In this document: positions 25,899 through 35,325 of the stretch, piece by piece | Layout of the letters: each line of letters begins with the position of its first letter | How positions within the stretch are numbered: position 1 is the stretch's first letter | From: Paenibacillus tundrae | GTDB taxonomy: Bacteria > Bacillota > Bacilli > Paenibacillales > Paenibacillaceae | NCBI RefSeq assembly: GCF_030812775.1 | Contig: NZ_JAUSTI010000003.1 | Span: forward strand, 310,001 to 374,000 | Direction of reading: 5' to 3' | DNA length: 64,000 nucleotides | Translations under genes and position numbers: made by a program | The notes under the pieces: generated by a model | Told to the model about the DNA's origin: nothing | Seen by the model: the letters and a program-made list of their open reading frames with translations, nothing else | The model's database searches: none

Positions 25899-26990
25899 TT
25901 GAATAAACATTTGGAAGAGTATGGATGGTCTACACTTTGGCAAGAGCACTGGATAACGTTAGATATGAATCATGCCGAGAGGAAACCAGCTAGAATCATT
26001 GCAGATCATGGACATTTACTACGAATAATGACTGCGGATGGTGAAGGCTGGGGAAGAGCAACAGGCCGATTACGCCGCGAGCATGAAGAGACTGGTACAG
26101 GTCTTACGGTAGGGGATTGGGTTGAGGTTTCGGGTCAGGCAGGTGATGAGGCCATGATTCACAGTATGTTGCCGAGACGAACCAGAGTTTCTAGACAGGC
26201 TGCGGGAAACGTAACGAAAGAACAACTGATTGCGGCTAATGTGGATACATTGCTAATTGTCGCCGCGCTTAATTATGATTTTAATCTCCGACGGCTGGAG
26301 CGTTATATGATTATGGCTTGGAATGGAGGCGTTAGACCTGTTATCGTGCTGAGTAAAAGCGATCTTTGCTCCAATATAAAAGAACAGATGGCACTCGTGG
26401 AAGGCATTGCCCCAGGTGTCGAAGTCATTGCATTGTCTGCGGTGCAGGATCAGGGAAAAGAACAGCTTGAACGTTATCTACAACCTGGGATGACGGTTGC
26501 GTTGACAGGTTCTTCAGGAAGCGGTAAGTCGACCTTGGTCAATTGGTTACTCGGCGAGAATGTACAGCTTACGCAATCTGTCAGGGAGGCAGACAGTCGA
26601 GGCAGACATACAACGACACATCGTGAGATGTTTGTATTACCTCAAGGAGCGGTATTGATTGACACCCCAGGAATGCGGGAGCTTAACTTGTGGGAGGAAG
26701 GCGATCAGGGGTTAGCACTAGCATTTGGTGAAATTGAGCAGTTGGCTGCTTCGTGTAAGTTTCATAATTGCAGTCATACTCGTGAGTCTGGCTGCGCTGT
26801 AAAAGAGGCGATACAGAACGGCACGTTAGAGGGGAAAAGACTTGATAATTATCTGAAAATGCAGAAGGAACTGCAATTTCAGCAGCGTAAGGAGCTTCAG
26901 GCTTCGAAACGTCGAACAGCAACGAGCAAGCCAGTGAGCACTCGAAAACCGAAGCATGCCCGAAGCATCAGAGAGTGGGATGAAGCTTGA
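25899..26990 (+). CDS. rsgA: RsgA-like ribosome small subunit GTPase
   Basis: Circularly permuted GTPase: G4-like SKSD comes first (about residue 150), then G1 GSSGSGKST (about 205) and G3 DTPGMRE (about 255). A C-terminal zinc site follows (CKFHNCSH...GC, about 286-300). RsgA helps 30S subunit maturation by releasing assembly factors. The TTG at 25899 lies ten bases after GGGAGG and gives 363 residues, the usual length; the frame can be read back to 25779 without a ribosome site. This gene is not in the usual prpC-prkC neighbourhood, so it may be a second copy. Confidence 0.87.
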   Translation: MNKHLEEYGWSTLWQEHWITLDMNHAERKPARIIADHGHLLRIMTADGEGWGRATGRLRREHEETGTGLTVGDWVEVSGQAGDEAMIHSMLPRRTRVSRQAAGNVTKEQLIAANVDTLLIVAALNYDFNLRRLERYMIMAWNGGVRPVIVLSKSDLCSNIKEQMALVEGIAPGVEVIALSAVQDQGKEQLERYLQPGMTVALTGSSGSGKSTLVNWLLGENVQLTQSVREADSRGRHTTTHREMFVLPQGAVLIDTPGMRELNLWEEGDQGLALAFGEIEQLAASCKFHNCSHTRESGCAVKEAIQNGTLEGKRLDNYLKMQKELQFQQRKELQASKRRTATSKPVSTRKPKHARSIREWDEA

Positions 26991-27047
26991 AATCAGGCGG
27001 GCATCTGTGATGAGATTGGCATAGGATAGGTCAGGAGGGATGTTAGT

Positions 27048-27386
27048 ATGCCGGATTACAACATCATTGTTGACCTATCAGACCATATGTTATATCTACT
27101 GGATGGCAACCAAGTGGTTAAAGGATATCCTGTAGCGACAGGGAAGATGCTCACTCAAACCCCAAGTGGTGAGTTTACGATCATTAATAAACAATCGAAT
27201 CCTGGAGGACCATTTGGTGTGCTGTGGATGGGATTGTCTGCACCTCATTACGGCATACATGGAACCAATGAACCCTCATCGATAGGGAAATCTGTTTCAC
27301 ATGGTTGCATCCGGATGTATAACTCAGATGTGTTGGATCTTTCTTCCAAAGTATCTGTAGGCACCAAGGTAAAGATCCGACCCTAG
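27048..27386 (+). CDS. Short L,D-transpeptidase (YkuD domain)
   Basis: The YkuD catalytic motif is intact: [20 protein letters not shown] (about residues 74-93), with the nucleophile Cys and both His. YkuD enzymes form 3-3 cross-links in peptidoglycan or attach proteins to it. This one is only 112 residues and has no signal peptide, LysM or membrane segment, so how it reaches the cell wall is unclear. ATG 27048 follows CAGGAGGGATGTTAGT. A terminator overlaps the stop. Confidence 0.88.
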   Translation: MPDYNIIVDLSDHMLYLLDGNQVVKGYPVATGKMLTQTPSGEFTIINKQSNPGGPFGVLWMGLSAPHYGIHGTNEPSSIGKSVSHGCIRMYNSDVLDLSSKVSVGTKVKIRP

Positions 27387-27400
27387 GGTCGGATTTTTTC
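27375..27400 (+). terminator. Intrinsic terminator of the YkuD gene
   Basis: ATCCGACCC and GGGTCGGAT form a perfect stem around TA, followed by six T. The left arm is within the coding sequence. Confidence 0.88.
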
Positions 27401-27524
27401 TAACGTTGAGTGTTTGTTCAATTGTTTAGTTGAAATAAAATCGTTGGATTACTATGGGGATAAATGTACAATCTGTATATTTATTGTGCTTCAACGACGA
27501 AATATATGAGATGGAGGAAGGATC

Positions 27525-28064
27525 ATGCAGATTAGACAGGCCCGTGAAGGGGATGCAAAAGCTATCGCTTATGTACATACTGAGAGCTGGAAGACCACAT
27601 ACCGTGGGATCATATCCGATGAATTTTTGGATCATTTGACTACAGAAGCCAGAGTACCACAGTGGGAGCAGATGATTCGTTCTAGCGAAAAGGAGAAGAT
27701 TCTGTTGGTAGCCGAACAAGCGGATGGGAAAATTGTCGGATTTGCCTGTGGGGGCAGAGAGCGAGAAGGCAAGTTAGCTTATGATGGAGAGATTTATGCG
27801 ATCTATTTACTGCAAGCCGCACAGGGACAGAGAATTGGAACAATGCTTGCTAATCAAGTTGTCCAATATCTTCATACACTAAAACTGCGGAGTCTACTGA
27901 TCTGGGCATTGGAGAAAAATCCGGCTTGTCGTTTCTATGAGCAGATGGGTGGAACTGTAGTTCATAGTCAGACGTTATCCATCGGTGGTGAGAATCAGCT
28001 CGAAGTTGCCTATGGGTGGCAAGACTTGCAGCTTTTTGGAAAGAGGTCTACAAGCCAGGAATGA
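27525..28064 (+). CDS. GNAT family N-acetyltransferase
   Basis: A 179-residue GNAT protein: IRQAREGDAKAIAYVH at the start, then YLLQAAQGQRIGTMLANQVVQYL as the acetyl-CoA loop (Q-x-x-R-I-G-T, about residues 94-105), and NPACRFYEQMGGTVV near the end. It should acetylate a small amine using acetyl-CoA. The target is unknown. ATG 27525 follows ATGGAGGAAGGATC. Confidence 0.85.
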   Translation: MQIRQAREGDAKAIAYVHTESWKTTYRGIISDEFLDHLTTEARVPQWEQMIRSSEKEKILLVAEQADGKIVGFACGGREREGKLAYDGEIYAIYLLQAAQGQRIGTMLANQVVQYLHTLKLRSLLIWALEKNPACRFYEQMGGTVVHSQTLSIGGENQLEVAYGWQDLQLFGKRSTSQE

Positions 28065-28228
28065 TCGTATCATCACGAGGTTTTAAGGACGAGGTATGAA
28101 CTCGCACGAATTGTCCTGTATAGGTTAGAGAGGTCTACATTAACGTTTGCGTAATCCTTAACAAGGTTAATGATGTACTACACTGCATCATAAGTAGACA
28201 TGAATTCTTGATTAGGAGGCGTATTCAG

Positions 28229-29710
28229 ATGACTTTAATGGACACGAAGCAAACATGGACTAAACAATATATTAATGGCGAATGGATTGAAGGCTCCGGT
28301 GAGAAAACCATGGAGAATATCAATCCGTATACAGGAGAAGTTATCGCCACTTGGCGATCCTCTAATAAAGAAGACATCGATCGTGCATATGAAGCTGCCG
28401 AGAAGGGGGCAGTGGAATGGAGTCAGACATTACCTAGTCAAAAAGAAGAAATTCTGCGCAAGGTATCCATGCTAATGGTTGAGCGTAAAGATGAAATTAT
28501 TCAGTTGCTCATTACTGAATCCGGAAGTACTCGGATCAAAGCTGAAGCGGAGTTCGCTGCGGCCAAGCGCATTGTAGACGAATCGGCATCTTTCCCTTAT
28601 CGAATGAAGGGGGAGATACTACCTTCTAATACAGCAGGCAAAGAGAACCGAGTTGTGCGAGAACCCAAAGGGGTAATTGGGGTGATCGGACCGTGGAATT
28701 TTCCGCTACATCTATGCTTGCGTTCAGTGGCACCTGCCATTGCGCTAGGTAATGGTGTTGTGATTAAGCCGGCTTCTGATACACCCGTTACTGCAGGCTG
28801 GCTAATCGCAGATCTATTTGATCAAGCCGGATTGCCAAAAGGTGTGCTGCATGTCGTTGCAGGAAGCGGAAGCGAGATTGGAGACTACTTCGTTGCTCAT
28901 CCAATCCCAAAAGTCATTTCATTTACAGGATCAACAGAAGTCGGGCAAGGCATCGGTAAATTAGCTGGCGAGCATCTGAAAGAAACGGCGCTGGAATTAG
29001 GCGGTAACAATGCGATGGTTGTTCTGGAAGATGCGGATATTGAACGAGCGGCAGAGGCCGCAGTATTTGGGAAGTTTCTGCATCAAGGGCAGATTTGTAT
29101 GGCGCTGAACCGTATTATCATTCATACCGATATCTATGACTCCTTTGTAGATGCATTTGTTGCGAGAACAAACCGAATCCAAGCGGGGGATCCAGCAGAT
29201 TCTAATACGCTTGTAGGGCCTCTTATCCGTGAAAAAGAAGTAGAACGACTGCTTGAACTTGTGAAGAACGCAGAAGATGCGGGAGCCCGGTTATTGCTTG
29301 GCGGATCAAGCAAAGGCAGTGTGTTACAGCCTACTGTGCTGGCTGACGTGAAGCCTGAGCAGGAGATTGTGCAACAGGAGTTGTTTGGTCCGGTTGCTGT
29401 CTTAATGCGTGCAAAGGATGAGGCTGAAGCTGTTCGGTTAGCCAATGATACGCCATACGGCTTGAGTGGTTCGGTATTTACGACAAATCTGGAGAGAGGT
29501 TATCAAGTAGCTAAACGCATCGAATCAGGCATGGTTCATGTGAATGACCAGTCTGTAAACGACGAGGCTCATGTTATGTTTGGTGGAGAGAAGTCTTCAG
29601 GCATTGGCCGATTCGGCGGCGATTGGGCGATAGAGAAGTTCACGCGCACCCGCTGGATTAGTTTACAGCATCAATATCGGACGTATCCTGGTGTGAGTGA
29701 TGTCGACTAA
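28229..29710 (+). CDS. NAD(P)-dependent aldehyde dehydrogenase
   Basis: A 493-residue ALDH. The cofactor region is GVIGPWNFPLHLCLRSVAPA and FTGSTEVG; the catalytic Glu is in LELGGNN (about residue 257) and the nucleophile Cys in HQGQICMALNR (about 291). The sequence is of the broad-range benzaldehyde/vanillin-like dehydrogenase type; the substrate is not certain. ATG 28229 follows TTAGGAGGCGTATTCAG. It is a single gene with a terminator after it. Confidence 0.9.
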   Translation: MTLMDTKQTWTKQYINGEWIEGSGEKTMENINPYTGEVIATWRSSNKEDIDRAYEAAEKGAVEWSQTLPSQKEEILRKVSMLMVERKDEIIQLLITESGSTRIKAEAEFAAAKRIVDESASFPYRMKGEILPSNTAGKENRVVREPKGVIGVIGPWNFPLHLCLRSVAPAIALGNGVVIKPASDTPVTAGWLIADLFDQAGLPKGVLHVVAGSGSEIGDYFVAHPIPKVISFTGSTEVGQGIGKLAGEHLKETALELGGNNAMVVLEDADIERAAEAAVFGKFLHQGQICMALNRIIIHTDIYDSFVDAFVARTNRIQAGDPADSNTLVGPLIREKEVERLLELVKNAEDAGARLLLGGSSKGSVLQPTVLADVKPEQEIVQQELFGPVAVLMRAKDEAEAVRLANDTPYGLSGSVFTTNLERGYQVAKRIESGMVHVNDQSVNDEAHVMFGGEKSSGIGRFGGDWAIEKFTRTRWISLQHQYRTYPGVSDVD

Positions 29711-29774
29711 AGGTCTACAGGACATGAAACGATTGCAGGATGAGACCGAGTTCGTGTGAAATCGACAATACCAA

Positions 29775-29815
29775 GCAAAAGCCCGTTTTTACCTTTAAGG
29801 ACGGGCTTTTGCACG
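29775..29815 (+). terminator. Terminator after the aldehyde dehydrogenase gene
   Basis: GCAAAAGCCCGT pairs with ACGGGCTTTTGC, and the hairpin is followed by ACGTTTTT. Confidence 0.85.
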
Positions 29816-30125
29816 TTTTTACATACCCTAAAAAGCATGTGGAAAAAAACGTTGAAAATGGGTTTGGGGAAGTCTGAATATGGTTATTTATGGATACACG
29901 GAAGAACAGATCCGTAAAATCCAAGGTAAAGGGGCTTGAATTTCATGTCCATTGACCGTTTTATTCTAAGGAAACTGAATTCATGTCAAGAGGAACATAC
30001 ACGGGCTAACCTAGTTCGATTGTTTGTCATTCGAATTCACAAAGCGGAGGTTGCAGAAGGTAATGAGACCGGCTATAGCGTGAGCCGAGTAAATTAACCA
30101 ATAGATCAGATTGTGCTTCAACATA
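29816..30125. other. Intergenic stretch with no recognised gene
   Basis: About 310 bases between two terminators contain only short frames without ribosome sites. No promoter or RNA structure stands out. Confidence 0.4.
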
Positions 30126-30162
30126 AAAAAGGAAGCTTGTCCTTAGTGGCAGCTTCCTTTTT
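30126..30162. terminator. Bidirectional terminator
   Basis: AAAAAGGAAGCT and AGCTTCCTTTTT pair perfectly over 12 bases around a 13-base loop. It serves the minus-strand gene at 30227. Confidence 0.85.
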
Positions 30163-30226
30163 CTTATCGTTCGTATAGAACGAGTGACGCAGCATCTCAT
30201 TATAGATGAATTCACGTGGACTCGAC

Positions 30227-30466
30227 TTAATATAAAGACAAGGCCAGAGAGTCATTTTCACTGCGACTGTGGAGAATGGCTTCTCCATTAACAATCTCAA
30301 TACTAATCAAAGAGTGCAAACATTTTTGTAAAGCTCGTTTACCGTTGCTAATTTTGTGCTCTAGAGCACTGCTAAGCAATCTTAATGTCTTTTGCACAGG
30401 TTGTTTGTTTTCTTGATTAAAATATACAGGGATTGATTTGTTTTGAAAAGTTATTAGTGTTCTCAC
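30227..30466 (-). CDS. Small protein of unknown function, 79 residues
   Basis: GTG 30466 is preceded by GTGAGGTGATTTCAA, a usable ribosome site, and the frame is closed 65 bases before a clear terminator on the same strand. The sequence is basic and soluble with no recognised motif (starts MRTLITFQNKSIPVYFNQEN). The gene-terminator layout supports a real gene, but homologues would be needed to be sure. Confidence 0.5.
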   Translation of the reverse strand: MRTLITFQNKSIPVYFNQENKQPVQKTLRLLSSALEHKISNGKRALQKCLHSLISIEIVNGEAILHSRSENDSLALSLY

Positions 30467-30647
30467 TTGAAATCACCTCACGGGAGTTATTTCATACAGG
30501 TAATATTAAATACCAATGCTTAAAATTACCTTAAAATCAGCTTATGAAAACATAAAGGTGATGAATGTTTGAAAAGTGTTCACAATTCAATTGTGGGCGA
30601 AGCAATAAACGGACAGGTAATGAAGTGTTATTCCCATTTAAATGGTA

Positions 30648-30664
30648 GAAAACGAATCGTTTTC
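30648..30664. promoter_or_regulatory. Palindromic operator-like site upstream of the T7SS locus
   Basis: GAAAACGA and TCGTTTTC are perfect inverted repeats around a single A. It lies in the 420-base region between the divergent 79-residue gene and the esaB-like gene and could bind a LacI- or MarR-type regulator. Confidence 0.4.
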
Positions 30665-30886
30665 GCATCCTCGCAAATTGAAAACGTAAGTCTGCCTCCA
30701 AAGTTCTGAGACCATGGGACGATATTTTAATATAAACGTGGGTCATATGTAACAAAATTACAGATAGTACATTGCAAACAAAGGGGTTATGTAAGAAAAT
30801 AAGGGTTGAAACCGTGTTTCATCCGCTTTTTTTTGATTTAATCTGACATTAGGACAATTTACATATGAGACTATGGGAGGGATTTG

Positions 30887-31207
30887 ATGATTCTTACCGT
30901 GTATTCCGGCCGGGAGGAAGGCGAATGGTTCGACATTGAAGTCCCGGATGAATGTACGATTGAACATTTGAAAACATTGCTTGGCGTCCGTATATTTGGA
31001 CAGGCGCCTGGGGATGGCATTCAATATATCCTGGAAGCTAAGTTTCCAGAAGGACTGTGGTTCTCACCGCAGAATAGTCAGCAACTAATGGAAACAGGGC
31101 TAAGACAGGGTAGCTGTGTGCGAGTCCAGCGTGCGTTCTCAACCACGTTAGAAGAAGCGCCGGTATACGGAAGACGCTCACTGTTTCAACAGGACAGCAA
31201 CGAATGA
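30887..31207 (+). CDS. EsaB/YukD-like ubiquitin-fold protein of the type VII system
   Basis: A 106-residue protein with a ubiquitin-like N-terminal part (ILTVYSGREEGEWFDIEVPDECTIEHLKTLL). The position directly before the secretion ATPase matches B. subtilis YukD and S. aureus EsaB, cytoplasmic helpers of the system. It is longer than YukD by about 25 residues. GGGAGGG five bases upstream sets the start at ATG 30887; TTG 30884 is less likely. A short inverted repeat lies between this gene and the ATPase gene. Confidence 0.75.
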   Translation: MILTVYSGREEGEWFDIEVPDECTIEHLKTLLGVRIFGQAPGDGIQYILEAKFPEGLWFSPQNSQQLMETGLRQGSCVRVQRAFSTTLEEAPVYGRRSLFQQDSNE

Positions 31208-31247
31208 AGATTCAGAACGTATATATCATATTATCAACAATTAAAAA

Positions 31248-31283
31248 GGTTGTTCAAAAGGTTCGCTTTTGATTTTGAACACG
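31248..31283. repeat. Miniature copy of the GGTTGTTCAAAA repeat
   Basis: TGTTCAAAA and TTTTGAACA (31251-31281) form a perfect 9-bp inverted repeat. The first 28 bases (GGTTGTTCAAAA...CGCTTTTGATT) also match the inverted right end of the larger element at 53011-53219. It appears to be an internally deleted member of the same family, placed just before the EssC ribosome site. Confidence 0.6.
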
Positions 31284-31307
31284 TACTATTAAGGAGGTCT
31301 TCTCTTC

Positions 31308-34300
31308 GTGAATGTGTTATATCAGCGTTCTCCAAGAATGACGCCGGTTCTTAAGGAAGATAAGCTCGAAATTTTGAGGCCCCCTGCTGAACCTAGCAAA
31401 CCTACATTCTCCATCATATCCATCGTTATTCCCATTATGATGACGATGGTGAGCATCGGCTTCTATGTATATATTAATCTAACAGGTAAATTTAGTAACC
31501 CTACCTTTATGATGTTTCAGATGATGACTGTTATGATGATGTTAACATCGTACACGATTCCATTCTTTGTATATTTAAGTAACAAGAAGAATTATCGCAA
31601 AAAAATTGAAGAACGTAAGGCGATGTACCGAGCTCAGTTGGACAAGCATCGTGAAGAACTGAAGGAAGCTCAAGCGGAACAAGTGAAGAGTTTGTATGAA
31701 ATTCACGGCGATCCGGGTGTTTGTCTACAAGTTGTAAAAAACAGAAATAGTTCCTTGTGGGAACGCTCGCCAGAAGATGATGATTTTATGCAGGTGCGGA
31801 TTGGTACAGGGGAAATTCCTTTTCGGATTAAGATTCAGGTTCCACGTCCAGATGGATATGAAAAGGATGAATTAATTGAGGCTGCTCACGAGCTCGCTTC
31901 TGAATTTGAGACTGTACCCGATGCATCAATCACCCTACCGTTATTCCAATCGAAAGTCATGGGGTTGGTAGGGAATCGTGAGGAAGTGCTGGCCTCACTG
32001 CGTGTGATCGTTTCACAGCTTACCGTGCGCCATTCACCAGATGAGCTCAAAATCGCTGCTTTTTATGAAGAAAAAGAAAGCAAGGAATGGGAATGGTTGC
32101 GCTGGCTTCCCCATATTTGGGATGAAGATCAGGGACAGCGATATATGGCCGACAGGCACAGCAGTGCGCATCAATTGGCGGACAGCTTGTTTTCCGTGTT
32201 AAACCGGCGGCGTAACAACAAGGAGGATCGTTACAAAAAAACGGTACAAACGCCTTGTTATGTGGTCATTTTGTCGGAAACACAATTAATTGAAGAAGAG
32301 CCACTGTTGCCGCTTCTGTTGGAATCGGCTCAAGAGATCGATGTGTGCACGATTATATTAGCCAATCGGAAGGAATCTCTTCCGATGCACTGTCAGCTTA
32401 TTATGGAAGCTTCCAAAGGCAAGGGTGTATATATCAAAAAAACTGAAGATGCCGATGTCGTTCAGCAAACGTACACACCAGACGTAATCTCTAAAGAATC
32501 TGCAGAGGCGTTGTCGCGTTACATGTCTCCGATCCGTTTGAAGCGTTCTTCCGCTTCGGATATTCCACAGGTGCTTCCATTGTTCGATATGTTAAGCACA
32601 TCACGCGTGGAGGATCTGGATGTTGTATCACGCTGGAGCCAAACTCGATATCCAGATACGCTGCCTGTCCCTATGGGTGTGCGTGCGGGTGGCAAGAAAA
32701 TAGCCATTAACCTGCATGACAAAATTGAACGCCAGGGGCATGGACCGCATGGTCTAATTGCAGGAACGACCGGATCAGGGAAAAGTGAAGTCATTCAGTC
32801 CATAGTTGCATCGCTTGCGGCTGAATTTCACCCGCACGACCTTGCTTTTATGTTGATTGACTATAAGGGTGGCGGGATGTCCAATACGTTTGTTGGCTTA
32901 CCACATGTCGTGGGCACAATTACCAATCTAGATGGAAATCTGATTGAACGTGCGAATATTTCACTTCGAGCCGAGCTGGTTAGAAGACAGAAAATATTAA
33001 ATGATGCAGGCAACCTGCAGCATATCGATGAATATTACAAAATTCTACGTTCAAGGCATGAACAGCCATTGCCCCATCTCGTTATTATCATCGATGAATT
33101 TGCTCAGTTGAAACGCGATCAGCCAGAATTCATGGATGAATTGATTAGTATTGCAGCTATTGGCCGGACACTCGGAGTGCATCTGATCTTGGCAACTCAG
33201 AAGCCGGCGGGTGTTGTCGATGATAAAATCTGGAGTAACTCCCGTTTCCGCATCTGTCTTCGCGTTCAAAGTGAAGGAGACAGCCGAGATATGATTAAGA
33301 TTCCAAATGCGGCATGGATTACGAAGCCGGGTCGAGGGTATTTCCAAGTCGGCAGTGATGAAGTATTTGAAGAGATGCAGTTTGCTTGGAGCGGTGCACC
33401 TTATAATCAGCAAGAAGATAAAACCTCCGTATTGCCCGTCATGGAAGTGCGTTTGAACGGGAAGCGGGAGCCTCTGCTGACTGGTGAACGCAGAGCTGTG
33501 CTCAAAGGAGACGATGTCCCTAAACAGCTTCAGGTCTTTATCGATTATGTTGCTCAAGCCGCGGAAGAAGCTGGAATTGATCGACTGCCAGGACCTTGGT
33601 TGCCACCATTGCCTGAAACATTGGAATGGGATAGCCTTAACGACTGGCAGGAAGAAAAGAATAGGGAAGTGCTGCTTGATGGTGGTGCTAGTGGGTTGAA
33701 ACCACTCGTTGGCTTGCTCGATGATCTACCGAACCAACGCCAAGAGCCTCTTGCACTTCCGATTGATCAAGGCCATCTCGTCGTATACGGCATGCCTGGA
33801 CTGGGCAAAACGACATTTGTGCAAACCATGCTCATGTCACTTGCTAGATCTGAACGTACAGAATCATGGCATGGATACATTATTGATATGGGTCGCATGA
33901 TGAAGGACTTTGCTGGTCTTCCACAGGTCGGTGGTGTGATGATGGCCGAAGAGGAAGATCGGGTCAAACGACTGTTCCGATATATATTGAAATTGTCTGC
34001 ACAGCGTAAAGACATCATCTCAGAAGCTGGTGTCAAAACGATCTCGGCTTACCGTCGGACAGCTCACGAAGCTGTGCCTCAGATCATCGTTGTGATTGAC
34101 GGATATCTTTCTTTCCGAAATGCTTATCCAGATGAAAATGAATTGTTAGAGACGATTCTTCGTGAAGGTGGAAGTCTAGGGATTACTTTTGTACTCACGG
34201 CTAATCGAGTCACTGATATTTTCGAGAAATTTAGGAGTAACATTCCAAATGCAGTATCTTTTGAATTATCCGATCCGAGTGACTATTATTATGCAGTCGG

Positions 34301-35309
34301 AAGACCTTCTAAAGCGCCAAGTCAGCTTCCGCCAGGAAGAGGGCTCGTGAAGGGACAAGTTCCACCACTGATGTTCCAGGCAGCCTTACCGTCGTCAGGT
34401 GCAGATGAAGGGAAACGTTCATCTGAGCTGCGCCGCACGATTGCTGAGATTAGAGAAGCGTGGACAGGAGAGCAAGCACCTCAGATTGCTCCACTTCCGG
34501 AAGAAGTGAAACTGAAAGATGTTCTTATTCGAACAGGTACGTATGGTCAAGTGAATGAGTCCTCTGTAACGGTTCCTGTAGGGTTGCTCACAGATGATTT
34601 GGAGCCATTCCTTTTGAACCTGCGTGAGGGACCACACTTTATGGTAACGAGTCCGATGGAAGGCGGAAAAACAACATTTTTGTTGACTTGGATGTTATCT
34701 TTGGCGTATCATGCTTCTCCAGAAGTAGTACAAATATACACCGTTGATATGCGCTATGGTTCTGGCGGACTGGGTGAGATCAGCAGTTTGCCCCATGTCC
34801 GAGGACACGTATCACGGGAAGATCAGCTTGCGCCAGTGATCCAACAGTTGTACGATGAAGTACTGAAGCGAGGCGAGATTGCCGGTGGTCCGGAAATCGT
34901 GCTCACCATTGATGATGCAGAAACATTATCCAAACAATTAAATGATTTCAACGTGAAGGATCAATTAGGTGTAATTGTTCGTCAAGGTAGGGATCGGGGA
35001 ATTCATGTTATCTTGTCAGGTGTTCCTGCTGACTTCCCGACCTTTGGATCTGATTGGGTAAGTGATGTAAAAGCTTCCCAAAGCGGATTGTTGTTCGGGA
35101 CTTTAGACCCTAACGATCTCTCGTTCTTTCGTATTCCTTATTCCGAGTCTGGAGGCAGTTCGGCTGGGCTGAAGGTACTGCCACCAGGTCAAGGTTATTA
35201 TGTAAAACGTAAATATTCCAGGGTTAAAGGTGCAGTTCCATGTGATGACAACTGGAAAATGAATGATTGGATTTTTGAAATTCGTGACCGATGGCATGTT
35301 GTAGTTTGA
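31308..35309 (+). CDS. essC: EssC/EccC-type FtsK/SpoIIIE ATPase of type VII secretion
   Basis: This 1333-residue ATPase is the motor of the system. Two membrane segments lie near residues 35-58 and 66-88. Three FtsK/SpoIIIE domains follow: Walker A GTTGSGKSE near 485 with Walker B VIIIDEFAQ near 592; GMPGLGKTT near 828 with IVVIDGY; and SPMEGGKTT near 1115 with LTIDDAE. Only the first has the catalytic Asp-Glu pair. The N-terminal tandem FHA domains of YukB and S. aureus EssC are absent, as in actinobacterial EccC. GTG 31308 follows AAGGAGGTC. It should bind WXG100 substrates at its C-terminal domain. Confidence 0.93.
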   Translation: MNVLYQRSPRMTPVLKEDKLEILRPPAEPSKPTFSIISIVIPIMMTMVSIGFYVYINLTGKFSNPTFMMFQMMTVMMMLTSYTIPFFVYLSNKKNYRKKIEERKAMYRAQLDKHREELKEAQAEQVKSLYEIHGDPGVCLQVVKNRNSSLWERSPEDDDFMQVRIGTGEIPFRIKIQVPRPDGYEKDELIEAAHELASEFETVPDASITLPLFQSKVMGLVGNREEVLASLRVIVSQLTVRHSPDELKIAAFYEEKESKEWEWLRWLPHIWDEDQGQRYMADRHSSAHQLADSLFSVLNRRRNNKEDRYKKTVQTPCYVVILSETQLIEEEPLLPLLLESAQEIDVCTIILANRKESLPMHCQLIMEASKGKGVYIKKTEDADVVQQTYTPDVISKESAEALSRYMSPIRLKRSSASDIPQVLPLFDMLSTSRVEDLDVVSRWSQTRYPDTLPVPMGVRAGGKKIAINLHDKIERQGHGPHGLIAGTTGSGKSEVIQSIVASLAAEFHPHDLAFMLIDYKGGGMSNTFVGLPHVVGTITNLDGNLIERANISLRAELVRRQKILNDAGNLQHIDEYYKILRSRHEQPLPHLVIIIDEFAQLKRDQPEFMDELISIAAIGRTLGVHLILATQKPAGVVDDKIWSNSRFRICLRVQSEGDSRDMIKIPNAAWITKPGRGYFQVGSDEVFEEMQFAWSGAPYNQQEDKTSVLPVMEVRLNGKREPLLTGERRAVLKGDDVPKQLQVFIDYVAQAAEEAGIDRLPGPWLPPLPETLEWDSLNDWQEEKNREVLLDGGASGLKPLVGLLDDLPNQRQEPLALPIDQGHLVVYGMPGLGKTTFVQTMLMSLARSERTESWHGYIIDMGRMMKDFAGLPQVGGVMMAEEEDRVKRLFRYILKLSAQRKDIISEAGVKTISAYRRTAHEAVPQIIVVIDGYLSFRNAYPDENELLETILREGGSLGITFVLTANRVTDIFEKFRSNIPNAVSFELSDPSDYYYAVGRPSKAPSQLPPGRGLVKGQVPPLMFQAALPSSGADEGKRSSELRRTIAEIREAWTGEQAPQIAPLPEEVKLKDVLIRTGTYGQVNESSVTVPVGLLTDDLEPFLLNLREGPHFMVTSPMEGGKTTFLLTWMLSLAYHASPEVVQIYTVDMRYGSGGLGEISSLPHVRGHVSREDQLAPVIQQLYDEVLKRGEIAGGPEIVLTIDDAETLSKQLNDFNVKDQLGVIVRQGRDRGIHVILSGVPADFPTFGSDWVSDVKASQSGLLFGTLDPNDLSFFRIPYSESGGSSAGLKVLPPGQGYYVKRKYSRVKGAVPCDDNWKMNDWIFEIRDRWHVVV

Positions 35310-35325
35310 GGGGAGGTGGCTCATA

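Noticed and set aside
29838..29920. Short frame of 26 codons after the aldehyde dehydrogenase terminator
   Set aside because: No ribosome site, no promoter and no terminator of its own.
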